A stretch of DNA of 59,840 nt from Butyricicoccus faecihominis. Its GTDB lineage: Bacteria; Bacillota; Clostridia; Oscillospirales; Butyricicoccaceae. The stretch covers positions 1 to 59,840 of the forward strand of contig NZ_JANGCE010000023.1 of the NCBI RefSeq assembly GCF_024462775.1, given 5' to 3'. Positions 23,377-31,804 of this stretch are shown piece after piece. Positions within the stretch are counted from its first letter, which is position 1. Each line of letters opens with the position of its first letter. The notes beneath the pieces are model-generated. The model saw nothing but the letters and a program-made list of their open reading frames with translations, was not told the DNA's origin and made no database searches. The position numbers and the translations under genes were made by a program.

Positions 23377-24204
23377 ATGGAACCGAACGAACGCCACGCT
23401 TTGAATGATCAGGCGCTGCGCCGCCGCCTTGCCATCGATTGTGGCAGCTGCTGCGGCCTGTGCTGTACCGCGCTTTACTTTGCCAAAAGCGAAGGCTTCC
23501 CTGCCGATAAATCGGCGGGGAAGCCCTGTAAAAACTTATTGCCCGATCACCGCTGCGCTATTCACAGCGCGCTCAAAGCGCGCGGCCTCAAGGGCTGCCT
23601 TGCGTACGACTGCTTCGGCGCGGGGCAACGGGTGGCGGCGCGCACCTTCGGCGGCCAAAGCTGGGCCGACCTGCGCGAGGACCGCGAAACGATGTTCGCC
23701 GCTTTTCTCTCGGTCTATGGGCTGCACCAAATGCTTTGGTACCTGCTCGAAGCCGCCTCGCTGCGCCTGCCCGACGCGCTACGCGCGCAGATCGACGGCA
23801 TGATCGGCGAAATAGACCGGCAAGCCGACGCCCCTGCCGCGGCGCTCGCCGCGCTCGATCCGGACGTATGGCGCGGCAAGGTCAATCCGCTGCTGCATGC
23901 CGCGTCGGAAACGCTGCCGGTCAATCCCGGCAAACCGCTGCCCCGCGACCTGTTCGGCCGCGATCTGCGCCGCTTTGATCTTTCGGGCCGCGACCTTTCC
24001 ATGGCGCTGCTGATCGCCGCCGACCTGCGCGGCTGCACATTGCGCGGCAGCAACCTGCTGGGCGCCGACCTGCGCGACGCTTGCCTGCACGGCGCTGATC
24101 TATCGCAGGCTGTCTTTCTAACGCAGGCTCAACTGAACGCCGCCGCGGGCGACGGCAAAACAAAACTGCCCGCTTCTCTGCGCCGCCCCGCCACATGGAC
24201 TTGA
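23377..24204 (+). CDS. Cys-rich pentapeptide-repeat protein
   Basis: 275 residues, ATG after AGGAGG. The N-terminal 80 residues carry a cluster of cysteines (DCGSCCGLCC at 21-30, C51, C60, C74, C79), a layout that suggests metal or Fe-S binding. The middle is helical. Residues about 190-245 form a short pentapeptide-repeat helix (FDLSGRDLSMA, ADLRGCTLRGSNLLGADLRDACLHGADL). It lies beside the iron genes but reads divergently from its own promoter. Function is unknown; the mix of domains recurs in clostridia. Confidence 0.75.
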   Translation: MEPNERHALNDQALRRRLAIDCGSCCGLCCTALYFAKSEGFPADKSAGKPCKNLLPDHRCAIHSALKARGLKGCLAYDCFGAGQRVAARTFGGQSWADLREDRETMFAAFLSVYGLHQMLWYLLEAASLRLPDALRAQIDGMIGEIDRQADAPAAALAALDPDVWRGKVNPLLHAASETLPVNPGKPLPRDLFGRDLRRFDLSGRDLSMALLIAADLRGCTLRGSNLLGADLRDACLHGADLSQAVFLTQAQLNAAAGDGKTKLPASLRRPATWT

Positions 24205-24229
24205 CCGAGCGCGGCGGACGGACGATCTG

Positions 24230-25444
24230 TCACCGCGCGACCGGGAACCGCAGGATAAACGACGTGCCCTCGCCGGGCGCGCTTTCCACGCGGATGCCGC
24301 CTCCATGCTTTTCCACGATATCCTGCACCAAACTCAGTCCCAGACCGGAACCGCCGACCGCGCGGGAGCGCGAACGGTCCACCCGGTAAAACGGCTCGAA
24401 AATATGCGGCAATTCGGCTTCCGGAATGCCGATGCCCGTATCGGTCACGCGCACCTCGACCGCGTCGTCCTCCCGCTTTGCGGAAAGCGTGATCGAGCCG
24501 CCCGCGCGGTTGTACTTTACCGCGTTTTCCGCCAGATTAAACAGCGCGCGGTAGAGCATGGTGCGGCTGCCGGTCAACTGCGCCTCCGGCTCCGCTTCAA
24601 TGGAAACGGAAAGGCGGTTCGCCTGAATCTGCGGCAACAGCTCTGCTTGTATTTCAGTGAACAGCTCGCGCAGCGGTATGGTATCGCACATTTCGCCGGT
24701 CTCATCGGAAGACAGGCGCATCAGGTCGTCCAATAGGTGAATCATGCGCTCGGTGTTGGTTTTTGCCACGGCGAGCGTTTTTTCCATGCGTTCGGGCGAG
24801 GGCTGCGCGTCCAGCTCCAGCACCTCCAGCCCTACCTGCATGGTGGCAAGCGGCGTTTTCAGCTCATGCGCGGCCGAAGCGGAAAACCGCTTTTGCCGCT
24901 CGAACGAGGCGCTCACCTTGTCCATCATGCTGTTAAAGGAGTGCGCGAGCCGCCCGATCTCGTCCTGCCTGCCATGCATCTCCACACGGCGCTTGAAGTT
25001 GCTGTCGCCCACTTCCTCAATGGCGGAGGAAAGCTCGCGCACCGGCCCCAACGCGCGGCCAGCCATCAGCCAAGTCGCGCCCGTGCCCAACAGCAGCACG
25101 AGCAGCAGACCCGCAAGGCCCCATAGGTTGAATTGGCGGCTGGCCTTGGCAAGCGATACCTGAATCACGGCAGCGTCCATGGCTTCACCTTTTTCGCCTG
25201 TTTGCGCGGAGTACGAAACATCGGCTTCCGGCTGCGTCAAGCTGACCTCGCCGCTGCGCATGGATTGGCTTTTCACTGCAGTCGTGGAAAGAGTCGTTTT
25301 CATGCCCAGATCCTGCGGCAGGTTCTGCACAAAAATATGGTCGGCGCTGAACATGGACACGGCGGTCAGGATGATGGCCGCCCCGGTCATGACGAGCGCC
25401 GACAAAAGCGTCAGCCGCACGCGAAGAGACAGCTTTTTCAGCAT
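24230..25444 (-). CDS. HisKA sensor histidine kinase
   Basis: 404 residues from ATG 25444; longer readings are frame shadow of the regulator. Membrane segments at about 10-32 and 105-128 flank a 75-residue extracytoplasmic loop. Then HAMP, HisKA with His193 (SAAHELKTPLATM), N box NLAENAVKYN, DTGIGIP, FEPFYRVDRSRSR and G box GGSGLGLSLV. It overlaps the regulator gene by 7 bases (ATGCTGA). It pairs with the OmpR regulator upstream, and the acidic exported protein next to it could be its ligand, inhibitor or target. Confidence 0.93.
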   Translation of the reverse strand: MLKKLSLRVRLTLLSALVMTGAAIILTAVSMFSADHIFVQNLPQDLGMKTTLSTTAVKSQSMRSGEVSLTQPEADVSYSAQTGEKGEAMDAAVIQVSLAKASRQFNLWGLAGLLLVLLLGTGATWLMAGRALGPVRELSSAIEEVGDSNFKRRVEMHGRQDEIGRLAHSFNSMMDKVSASFERQKRFSASAAHELKTPLATMQVGLEVLELDAQPSPERMEKTLAVAKTNTERMIHLLDDLMRLSSDETGEMCDTIPLRELFTEIQAELLPQIQANRLSVSIEAEPEAQLTGSRTMLYRALFNLAENAVKYNRAGGSITLSAKREDDAVEVRVTDTGIGIPEAELPHIFEPFYRVDRSRSRAVGGSGLGLSLVQDIVEKHGGGIRVESAPGEGTSFILRFPVAR

Positions 25445-26121
25445 GGTTTTTCCTCCTTGTCTATGATATAACCGGCGCCGCGGATGCTCCGAATCATATT
25501 CTCGCTTGTAAAGGCCGCCAGCTTGCGCCGGATCATGCTGATATAGACCTTGACCTGATTGGTGAACGGATCGGTCTCGATATCCCACACATGCTCCAGC
25601 AGTTCCTCCGCGCTGACCGCGCGGCCCATATGGGCCATCAAATATTCCAGCACGGCGTACTCGCGCCGCGACAGCTCCAGCGGCGCGCCGTCAAAGCTCG
25701 CCGTTTTGTTGTTGGTATCCAGAGAGAGGCCGCCCCGTGAAAGGACGGCCTCCTCTTGGATAAAGGAGCGGCGCAGCAGCACGCGGATGCGCGCCTCCAG
25801 CTCCTCAAAATGAAAGGGTTTTGTCAGGTAATCGCTGGCCCCGCCGTCCAACCCCAGAACTTTATCCGCAAGCTCGGAGCGGGCGGAAAGAATCAGTATT
25901 TTTGTAGGCTTATCCAGCGACCGGATGCGGTCGAGCGCCTCCATGCCGTCTAGGCCGGGCAGGTTCAGGTCCAGCACCACCAGATCGTAATCATTGATTT
26001 CGCACAGCTCCACGGCGTCCGCGCCGTCGCCTGTGGAATCCACGGCATAGCCGCATTTACGCAGGCCGTAGCACAGGGCCTCCTGCATATCCGTTTCGTC
26101 CTCGACGATCAGAAGCCTCAC
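25438..26121 (-). CDS. OmpR-family response regulator
   Basis: 227 residues. Receiver E7/D8, D51 (DLVVLDLNLPGLDG), and the lysine in SDYLTKPFHF. The winged helix runs LELSRREYAVLEYLMAH to VKVYISMIRRKL. It is encoded just after the small exported-protein gene on the same strand, whose promoter carries 11-bp-phased direct repeats of the type OmpR/PhoB proteins bind, so autoregulation of the three-gene operon is likely. Confidence 0.94.
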   Translation of the reverse strand: MRLLIVEDETDMQEALCYGLRKCGYAVDSTGDGADAVELCEINDYDLVVLDLNLPGLDGMEALDRIRSLDKPTKILILSARSELADKVLGLDGGASDYLTKPFHFEELEARIRVLLRRSFIQEEAVLSRGGLSLDTNNKTASFDGAPLELSRREYAVLEYLMAHMGRAVSAEELLEHVWDIETDPFTNQVKVYISMIRRKLAAFTSENMIRSIRGAGYIIDKEEKPC

Positions 26122-26151
26122 GTTGGTTCACATCCTTTTTGGTTTACAAGA

Positions 26152-26592
26152 TCACTCGGCGTTTTTCATCATGATATAGACGCGCGCGCCGTCTTCCATC
26201 TCGATATACCGGTCGCCGTTTTCGTCGGTCTTGACGTCCGGCAATTCTACGTTCTCGTTTGCGTCCTCGCTGTCGGACGTGGAATAGGAGATCTGAACCT
26301 CCACGCCATCGGGATTTTCAGCGCCCTTTGCGCCTTCGGCCGGCGTTGCCTGAGAGAAATAGACGCGGCTGCCGGCCTCATTTTCTAAATACTGGTTGCC
26401 GTCTTCATCGGTCTTCAGGTCAAGCTTGGGGGCGTTCGGGTCCTGCCCCTCACCGTTGTGAGCTGCAATGCTCACTGTGGCGGCAAGCATTTTATCTGCG
26501 TCGGGCTGTTCCGCGGCAAAAGCGGAAGCGGCGGTAAGCGAAGTGACGGCGGTGGCCAGAAGCAGGCCGGTTGCGATTCTCTGTTTCAACAT
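26152..26592 (-). CDS. Small acidic exported protein with two related motifs
   Basis: 146 residues. The signal peptide ends at about 26 (ASAFA-AEQ). The mature part is very acidic and contains two related blocks (KTDEDGNQYLENEAGSRVYF at about 60, KTDENGDRYIEMEDGARVYI at about 120), PepSY-like in feel but too short to assign. SD AGGAGG. It is first gene of the operon with the OmpR regulator and kinase, the layout of secreted modulators of two-component systems. Confidence 0.7.
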   Translation of the reverse strand: MLKQRIATGLLLATAVTSLTAASAFAAEQPDADKMLAATVSIAAHNGEGQDPNAPKLDLKTDEDGNQYLENEAGSRVYFSQATPAEGAKGAENPDGVEVQISYSTSDSEDANENVELPDVKTDENGDRYIEMEDGARVYIMMKNAE

Positions 26593-26657
26593 AATTGTTT
26601 CCTCCTGAAATGATTTGTTTCAAAGTTTTTGTGGTTGTTGTTTGTGATCACAAGCTC

Positions 26658-26688
26658 ATTATACAGCAGGAAGGTTAAACGAAGGTTA
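26658..26688 (-). promoter_or_regulatory. Promoter with 11-bp-phased direct repeat (OmpR-type operator)
   Basis: TATAAT on the minus strand (26658-26663). GAAGGTTA occurs at 26670-26677 and 26681-26688, an 11-bp period placed where the -35 would be. This is the classic layout of an OmpR/PhoB-type activator site. Upstream, 26689-27029 holds only a terminator and repeat family A copy 2. Confidence 0.7.
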
Positions 26689-26705
26689 GAAAACAAAATC
26701 GCGTA

Positions 26706-26750
26706 AAAAAATTGAGGCCGGAGCCACTTTAGTGGCCGCCGGCCTCAATT
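26706..26750 (-). terminator. Composite-stem terminator of the nitroreductase transcript
   Basis: Outer stem 26711-26721 / 26739-26749 and inner stem 26723-26728 / 26731-26736. On the minus strand it is followed by TTTTTTT. The repeat element 26754-27018 lies between it and the nitroreductase stop. Confidence 0.85.
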
Positions 26751-26753
26751 CAG

Positions 26754-27018
26754 CTTGTCGAAAAAGTCCTCACGCCGCAGCGTGCATAAAATAAGCTTTT
26801 ACCACTTGTGGCAAAAGCCATCAAAACCGGGAGCAGAAGGTGAATTGGCCGTAGGCCAAGAGAGGCCGGCCTGGGCCGTGTATCTCGGTTTTGATACAAA
26901 CCGACTTCAAGTGCGGCCCAGACCGGCTTCTCTTGCCCCGCAGGGGCAATTCACCTTCTGCCTGTAAGGCGCGCGCAGAAGCCGGAATCTCGATCGAAAT
27001 GGGGCTTTGTTTCGACAG
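26754..27018. repeat. Dispersed palindromic repeat family A, copy 2 (inverted, long form)
   Basis: About 265 bases, inverted relative to copies 1 and 3. The ends TTGTCGAAAAAG and TTTCGACAG form terminal inverted repeats. It shares the ATCAAAACCGGGAGC, TCGGTTTTGATACAAACCG and TCGATCGAAATGGGGC blocks with copy 1, but holds an extra 30-50-base arm on each side of the central hairpin (GCAGAAGGTGAATTG ... CAATTCACCTTCTGC). The paired arms imply conservation of base pairing. Confidence 0.8.
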
Positions 27019-27029
27019 CCTAAATTCAT

Positions 27030-27569
27030 TCATTGAAAGGAAACGAGGATGTCCACATCCTTGCGCTTCGGGATCATCGGCTCCTCCGCCGGGTGCCCAA
27101 GCGCCAGAAGCGCCGCGACCTGCTGCCCCTCGGGGATATCCAGCACCTCGGCGACCTTCTTTTCATCATAAATGCCCATGACGACCGTACCCAGTCCGTT
27201 CGCATGCGCGGCAAGGCAAAACGTCTGCGTGGCGATGCCCGCGTCGAACGATTGCCAGTGCGTGCCCTGCGAGGTGGTGAACGAGCCGTCCCGCTCGTAG
27301 CCCGAACGGCCCGTTATCATCGTCACGGCGACAATGGCGGGCGCGCCGGCGGCGGTTTTCTGGTTGGCCGTAAAGCCGAGCATGCACGCGCCCAGCCGTT
27401 CCTTTTTCGCCGGATCGGTCACGATGATGTACCGCGCGATCTGCGTGTTCTTCCAGCTCGGCGCGTAGGCGGCGGTCTCGATGATCTGGTTTACCAGCTC
27501 CTTGGTCACCGGCTCCTCGGTAAAGCGGCGCACGCTGCGGCGCGTCTTGATGCATTCGATTGCTTCCAT
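27030..27569 (-). CDS. Nitroreductase-family FMN oxidoreductase
   Basis: 179 residues from ATG 27569 (AAAGGAG upstream). RRSVRRFTEEPV at residues 10-21 is the family FMN-phosphate motif; AAYAPSWKNTQIARYIIV and GLGTVVMGIYDE also match. The subgroup carries out NAD(P)H-dependent reduction of nitro or quinone-like compounds. A promoter lies at 27613-27641 (TTGCAG-17-TAAAAT). It is monocistronic. Confidence 0.9.
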   Translation of the reverse strand: MEAIECIKTRRSVRRFTEEPVTKELVNQIIETAAYAPSWKNTQIARYIIVTDPAKKERLGACMLGFTANQKTAAGAPAIVAVTMITGRSGYERDGSFTTSQGTHWQSFDAGIATQTFCLAAHANGLGTVVMGIYDEKKVAEVLDIPEGQQVAALLALGHPAEEPMIPKRKDVDILVSFQ

Positions 27570-27612
27570 CTTAGATGTCGCTCCTTTGTCCGTTTGGTTT
27601 CTGTTCCTTTTC

Positions 27613-27641
27613 ATTTTAACAAAGCCAAACGCATCCTGCAA
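27613..27641 (-). promoter_or_regulatory. Promoter of the nitroreductase gene
   Basis: Minus strand TTGCAG (27636-27641), 17 bases, TAAAAT (27613-27618), about 45 bases from the ATG. Confidence 0.6.
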
Positions 27642-27676
27642 TCAAATACGACAAAAAGTTAGCCAAAATATACTCA

Positions 27677-28084
27677 TTAAATCGCCATATCCTCCAGCAC
27701 CTTGACCTGAAAGCGGCGGGTGCGCGGGCCGTCGAACTCGCAGAAGTATACGCCCTGCCACGTGCCGAGCAGCGGGCGGCCGTCCTCTATGAGAATGGTC
27801 TTGCTCGCGCCGACACAGCTGCTTTTCAGGTGCGCGACGGAGTTTCCCTCCGCGTGGCGGAACTCGCGCCGGTTCGGGAACGCCTCGCGCAGACCGAGCA
27901 GCAGATCGTGCCGCACATCGGAATCGGCGTTTTCGTTGATGGTGATGCCCGCCGTCGTATGCGGACAGTAAACAACGCATAAGCCGCTCTGCACACCGCT
28001 TTCGCGGATAACGGCGCAAACCTTGTCCGTCACATCGATCATACACGCGCGGTCGGTGCGCAGGGTAAATTCCCGCGTCTTCAT
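27677..28084 (-). CDS. YjbQ/UPF0047 family protein
   Basis: 135 residues. YCPHTTAGITINENAD and HAEGNSVAHLKSS and GTWQGVYFCEFDGPR are the family hallmarks; the conserved histidines and the Glu/Asp set are present. Members have weak thiamine-phosphate-synthase-like activity in some reports, but the physiological role is unsettled. The ATGA overlap with the HD gene makes it the last gene of a four-gene coupled operon. Confidence 0.93.
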   Translation of the reverse strand: MKTREFTLRTDRACMIDVTDKVCAVIRESGVQSGLCVVYCPHTTAGITINENADSDVRHDLLLGLREAFPNRREFRHAEGNSVAHLKSSCVGASKTILIEDGRPLLGTWQGVYFCEFDGPRTRRFQVKVLEDMAI

Positions 28085-28659
28085 GCTTTGTCCTCCCGGT
28101 TTTCGCATAAGTAGGTGGCCTCCAGATCGGCCAGATGCAGCTTGACCGCGAGCGGGTACTTCTCATAAGCGTGCGCGATGGCGAACGATCCCGCCTTGGC
28201 CGCGTCGTCAAAACCGCCCATATGCCAGCGGATGGCAACGGCCTCTTCGTTTTTCAGGCGCAGAAAGCGCTCGACCAAAAAGACCGACTTTTCGCCGTGG
28301 CCGTAGGGAAACTTATCATCGACCACGTAAAACGGCACCTTTTCCCACGTGCCCTGCTCGTTTTTGCGGTTGCGCATCTCCACGCTGTAGAACCCCGCCT
28401 TGCACAGATCGTGCAGCAGGGAAACGAGCGTAAAGCTTTCCAAATCGTCCGCGGCAGGGTCGTAATGCTTGGAGATCAGCACATGGTACACGTTGAGCGA
28501 GTGCTCGAGCAGCCCGCCCTCGTGCGCCGCGTGGAAGCGGGTCGAAGCAGGGGCCGTGAAAAAGTCCGTGCCCTCCATCCACGCGAGCAGCTTATCCGCG
28601 CCCGGCCGGGTGATGTTCTTATGATAGATCTCGATAAATTGTTCCTTTTCAGCGGTCAT
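28081..28659 (-). CDS. HD-domain phosphohydrolase
   Basis: 192 residues from ATG 28659. HD metal motif: H43-x-H region FHAAHEGGLLEHSLNVYHV, then LLHDLCKAGFY. KVPFYVVDDKFPYGHGEKS and IRWHMGGFD continue the clostridial HD-hydrolase pattern. It overlaps the CCA-adding enzyme (ATGA) and yjbQ (ATGA). The substrate is unknown; an RNA or nucleotide phosphohydrolase role would fit its partner genes. Confidence 0.87.
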   Translation of the reverse strand: MTAEKEQFIEIYHKNITRPGADKLLAWMEGTDFFTAPASTRFHAAHEGGLLEHSLNVYHVLISKHYDPAADDLESFTLVSLLHDLCKAGFYSVEMRNRKNEQGTWEKVPFYVVDDKFPYGHGEKSVFLVERFLRLKNEEAVAIRWHMGGFDDAAKAGSFAIAHAYEKYPLAVKLHLADLEATYLCENREDKA

Positions 28660-29984
28660 AGCCGTTCCTCCATTCGGTCGCGCGCCCAAAAGAGCAACGC
28701 GTTTCGTTCATTCGGCACAAAGCCGTCGATTACCGCGCCCAGCAGCGCGTCCAGCATATCGCCCACCGCCGGGCCTGCAAGGCCCAGCGCGATCATATCG
28801 TTTCCCTTAACGGCAAGCTGCCGCAGGGAAAAGCAAGCTTCGGCCGCGAGCACGTTTTCCAGCAGCCGCTCGGTCTCCAGAAGGGCGGCGACGTCCTCCG
28901 GGTGCGTGCCCTGCCCCACCGCGTCGCCCTTTTTGATCATCAAAAGCTCGCGAAAGCGTTTTTCACCGATCTGCGCCAAACGGCGGCGGATCAGCTTGTC
29001 GCTGTCGCCCAGCGGCCGGTCGTGATGCTCCACCAGAAAGAGCACGCTTTCCGCTTCGTCCTTGGAAAAGCGCAAACGGCGCACGATCTGTTCCGCCAAC
29101 ACCCGGCTCACGGCCGGGTGGCCGTAAAAGTGGCCCACGCCGCTTTCATCCACGGTTTTACAGGCGGGCTTGCCGCAATCATGCAGCAGCGCGGAAAGCC
29201 GCAAAACGGGTTCGGCCGGCACCTGCCCGACCGCCAGCACCGAATGCTCCCACACATTGTATAAATGGTGCGGGTTCTGCTGCGCGCAGCCCGGCATGGG
29301 CGCAAGCTCGGGCAGCACTTCGATGAGCACATCGGAAAACGCCATCAGCGCGCGGCACACAAAGCGGCCGCACAATAGCCGCGTCAGCTCTTCCCGCACG
29401 CGCTCGTGCGCAATCTGGTTTAACCGGTGCCGCTGCCGCCGCATGGCGCGGGCGGTGTCCCGCTGCACCGTGAAGCCGGTCTTCGCGGCAAACCGTACCG
29501 CGCGTAAAATGCGCAGCGCATCCTCCGCAAAGCGCGCGTCCGGGTCGCCCACCGCGCGCAGCAGGCCGTTCTTTAAATCAGCTTGCCCGCCAAAGGGATC
29601 GCACAGGCCGCGTTCCGGGTGCCACGCAATCGCGTTCACGGTAAAATCCCGCCGCGCAAGATCGGCGGTCACCTCGCGCACAAAGCGCACCTCGTCCGGC
29701 CTGCGGCCGTCCGAATACGCGCCCTCTATGCGAAATGCGGTGATCTCCACCGGCCCGGAATCGGTCAGCACGGTCAGCGTGCCGTGCTTTGCGCCGGTAT
29801 CGAGCACCCGCTCGTCCGCGAAGACCTCCCGCATTTCCGCCGGGCTGGCCGCGGTGCACAGGTCGTAATCGTGCGGTCGGCGCCCGCGCAGGCTGTCCCG
29901 CACGCAGCCGCCGACCGCCCAGGCCTCATAGCCCCGCGCTTCCAGCTTTTGCAGCGCCCGCAATACCCCCGCGGGCAAAGTCAT
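28656..29984 (-). CDS. cca: CCA tRNA nucleotidyltransferase (class II, with HD domain)
   Basis: 442 residues. N-terminal nucleotidyltransferase: AVGGCVRDSLRG, PHDYDLCT (catalytic Asp pair) and RRDFTVNAIAW. The ERxxxE-type nucleotide-recognition helix is HERVREELTRLL. The C-terminal HD domain has HHLYNVWEHS and ALLHDCGKP, as in E. coli-type enzymes, which also have phosphohydrolase activity. Function: adds or repairs the tRNA 3' CCA. The TGATG overlap with the upstream UPF0291 gene shows coupling. It could be a poly(A) polymerase instead. Confidence 0.92.
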   Translation of the reverse strand: MTLPAGVLRALQKLEARGYEAWAVGGCVRDSLRGRRPHDYDLCTAASPAEMREVFADERVLDTGAKHGTLTVLTDSGPVEITAFRIEGAYSDGRRPDEVRFVREVTADLARRDFTVNAIAWHPERGLCDPFGGQADLKNGLLRAVGDPDARFAEDALRILRAVRFAAKTGFTVQRDTARAMRRQRHRLNQIAHERVREELTRLLCGRFVCRALMAFSDVLIEVLPELAPMPGCAQQNPHHLYNVWEHSVLAVGQVPAEPVLRLSALLHDCGKPACKTVDESGVGHFYGHPAVSRVLAEQIVRRLRFSKDEAESVLFLVEHHDRPLGDSDKLIRRRLAQIGEKRFRELLMIKKGDAVGQGTHPEDVAALLETERLLENVLAAEACFSLRQLAVKGNDMIALGLAGPAVGDMLDALLGAVIDGFVPNERNALLFWARDRMEERL

Positions 29985-30196
29985 CACGTTTTGTCCTTCT
30001 TCTCGCGCAGCCGGTACGCGGTGCCGTCCGGGTTTAAAACGACCGTTGCGTCCAGCTGGTTTTTCAGGCTCTGCCGGAAGCCTGCGATATATTCCTCGCG
30101 CAGGGCTTTCTGCTCGGCTTTTTCGGTATCGGTCAGCCCTTCGGCCTTTGCCTTTTTCGCCAAAGCGTTGATGCGCGCGATCTTTTCATTTTCCAT
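29984..30196 (-). CDS. UPF0291/DUF896 (YnzC-like) protein
   Basis: 70 residues: ENEKIARINALAKKAKAEG, LTDTEKAEQKALREEYIAGF, LDATVVLNPDG. This is the conserved small two-helix Firmicutes family, of unknown role. First gene of the operon with cca, the HD gene and yjbQ; extended -10 at 30236-30244. Confidence 0.94.
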   Translation of the reverse strand: MENEKIARINALAKKAKAEGLTDTEKAEQKALREEYIAGFRQSLKNQLDATVVLNPDGTAYRLREKKDKT

Positions 30197-30235
30197 AGCT
30201 TGCGTCTCTCCGTTTTGCAGATTTTATGTATGCCT

Positions 30236-30244
30236 ATTATACCA
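30236..30244 (-). promoter_or_regulatory. Extended -10 promoter of the cca operon
   Basis: Minus strand TGGTATAAT, about 40 bases before the UPF0291 start; no strong -35. Confidence 0.6.
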
Positions 30245-30303
30245 AACTCCTCGGCCAAAGTCGACCCCCACTCTAAATTCCTGCCGCCACCTTCCGCCCT
30301 TAC

Positions 30304-30332
30304 TTGACCCTTCCCATTCCGCATGATAGAAT
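30304..30332 (+). promoter_or_regulatory. Promoter of the O-acetylhomoserine sulfhydrylase gene
   Basis: TTGACC (30304-30309), 17 bases, TAGAAT (30327-30332). The leader to the ATG at 30377 is only about 40 bases, too short for a SAM riboswitch or T-box, and none is seen. Confidence 0.65.
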
Positions 30333-30376
30333 GTTTTTATTGTCAACCGACACAAAAAAGGAGTGTTTTTCTTCCT

Positions 30377-31645
30377 ATGAAAATCGAAACCAAATGCCTG
30401 CACGAAGGCTATGAGCCCGAAAACGGCGGGGCGCGCGCGCTCCCCATTTATCAGTCCACCACGTTCAAGTTTGATTCGACCGCCCACGTCGGCGATCTGT
30501 TCGACCTGACCGCTTCCGGCCACTTCTATACGCGCCTGTCCAACCCGACGGTCGCCGCGGTGGAGGATAAGATCTCGGCGCTGGAAGGCGGCGTGGGCGC
30601 GCTGTGCACCTCGTCCGGCCAAGCCGCGACCATGCTGGCCATTTTAAACATCGCGGGCGCGGGCGACCATATTGTTTCCACCTCAACAATTTATGGCGGC
30701 AGCCTGAACCTGCTGGCCGTCACGTTTAAAAAGCTCGGCATCGACGTGACCTTTGTCGACGGCGAAGCGACGGAGGACGAGCTTGAGCAGGCGTTCCGCC
30801 CGAACACCAAGGCGGTTTTCGGCGAAACGATCGCCAACCCCGCGCTGACCGTGCTGGATATTGAAAAGTTCGCCGCGCTGGCCCACCGGCACAATGTGCC
30901 GCTCATTGTGGACAACACCTTTGCAACGCCGGTCCTCTGCCGCCCATTTGAGTGGGGCGCGGATATTGTCGTGCATTCCACCACAAAATACATGGACGGC
31001 CACGCCGTGCAGATGGGCGGCGTGATCGTCGATTCCGGCAAGTTCGATTGGACGAAGGGCAACTTCCCCGGCCTGACCGAGCCGGACGACAGCTACCACG
31101 GCCTTGTCTATACCGACGCCTGCGGCGCAGCCGCCTATATCACCAAGGCGCGCGTACAGCTGATGCGCGACATGGGCACCTGCCAAACGCCGATGGGCGC
31201 GTTCCTGCTCGATTTGGGCCTGCAAACGCTGCCGCTGCGCATTCGCCAGCATTCGGCAAACGCTATGACGGTGGCGAGCTACCTGCGCACGAGCGACAAG
31301 GTCGATTTTGTCACCTATCCCGGCCTTGCGGGCGACGCCTTCCACGACCGCGCGGTAAAGTATTTGGAAAACGGCGCGGCTTCGGGCGTTATCTCGTTCA
31401 GCCTCAAGGGCGGCCGTGAAGCCGCCGAGCGCGTGATCGACGCGTTCAAGCTGGTATCGCTCGAGGTGCACGTGGCCGATATCCATTCGTGCGCGCTGCA
31501 TCCGGCCTCCGCGACGCACCGCCAGTTGACGGACGAGCAGCTCGTCGCCGCGGGCATCACGCCCGGCCTGATCCGTCTGTCCTGTGGCCTTGAAAACGCG
31601 GAGGACATCATCGCCGATGTCGAGCAGGCGCTTGCGCAGGCCTAA
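30377..31645 (+). CDS. metY: O-acetylhomoserine sulfhydrylase (PLP enzyme)
   Basis: 422 residues, ATG 30377 after AAAGGAG. Cys/Met-metabolism PLP fold: TRLSNPTVAAVEDKISALEGG, TSSGQAA, PLIVDNTFATPVLCRP and the Schiff-base Lys204 in HSTTKYMDGHA. The length of about 420 and the inserted segment SGKFDWTKGNFPGLTEPD separate it from the shorter MetB/MetC. Role: direct sulfhydrylation of O-acetylhomoserine to homocysteine. Single-gene transcript with its own promoter. Confidence 0.92.
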   Translation: MKIETKCLHEGYEPENGGARALPIYQSTTFKFDSTAHVGDLFDLTASGHFYTRLSNPTVAAVEDKISALEGGVGALCTSSGQAATMLAILNIAGAGDHIVSTSTIYGGSLNLLAVTFKKLGIDVTFVDGEATEDELEQAFRPNTKAVFGETIANPALTVLDIEKFAALAHRHNVPLIVDNTFATPVLCRPFEWGADIVVHSTTKYMDGHAVQMGGVIVDSGKFDWTKGNFPGLTEPDDSYHGLVYTDACGAAAYITKARVQLMRDMGTCQTPMGAFLLDLGLQTLPLRIRQHSANAMTVASYLRTSDKVDFVTYPGLAGDAFHDRAVKYLENGAASGVISFSLKGGREAAERVIDAFKLVSLEVHVADIHSCALHPASATHRQLTDEQLVAAGITPGLIRLSCGLENAEDIIADVEQALAQA

Positions 31646-31690
31646 CGCCTACGCAAGTATTCACCATACGGGCGGCCCATGCGGCCGCCC
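31631..31690 (+). terminator. Terminator hairpins after metY
   Basis: A hairpin over the stop codon (cttgcg/cgcaag, 31631-31657) is followed by gggcggcc/ggccgccc (31670-31677 / 31683-31690). No clear T run, because the repeat element begins 8 bases later. Confidence 0.5.
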
Positions 31691-31697
31691 GCTGAGG

Positions 31698-31799
31698 CTG
31701 TCGAAAAACTATTTTCGACAGCCTTCGATCGAAACAAAGCCCCATTTCGATCGAGAATTCCGGCTTCTGCGCGCTGCGGCGCGAGGACTTTTTCGACAG
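31698..31799. repeat. Dispersed palindromic repeat family A, copy 3 (short form)
   Basis: About 102 bases bounded by CTGTCGAAAAA and TTTTTCGACAG, an 11-bp perfect terminal inverted repeat. It contains the TCGATCGAAACAAAGCCCCA and CCGGCTTCTGCGCGC blocks and lacks the central part of copies 1 and 2. It sits between two similar terminator hairpins. Confidence 0.85.
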
Positions 31800-31804
31800 A
31801 CTGA

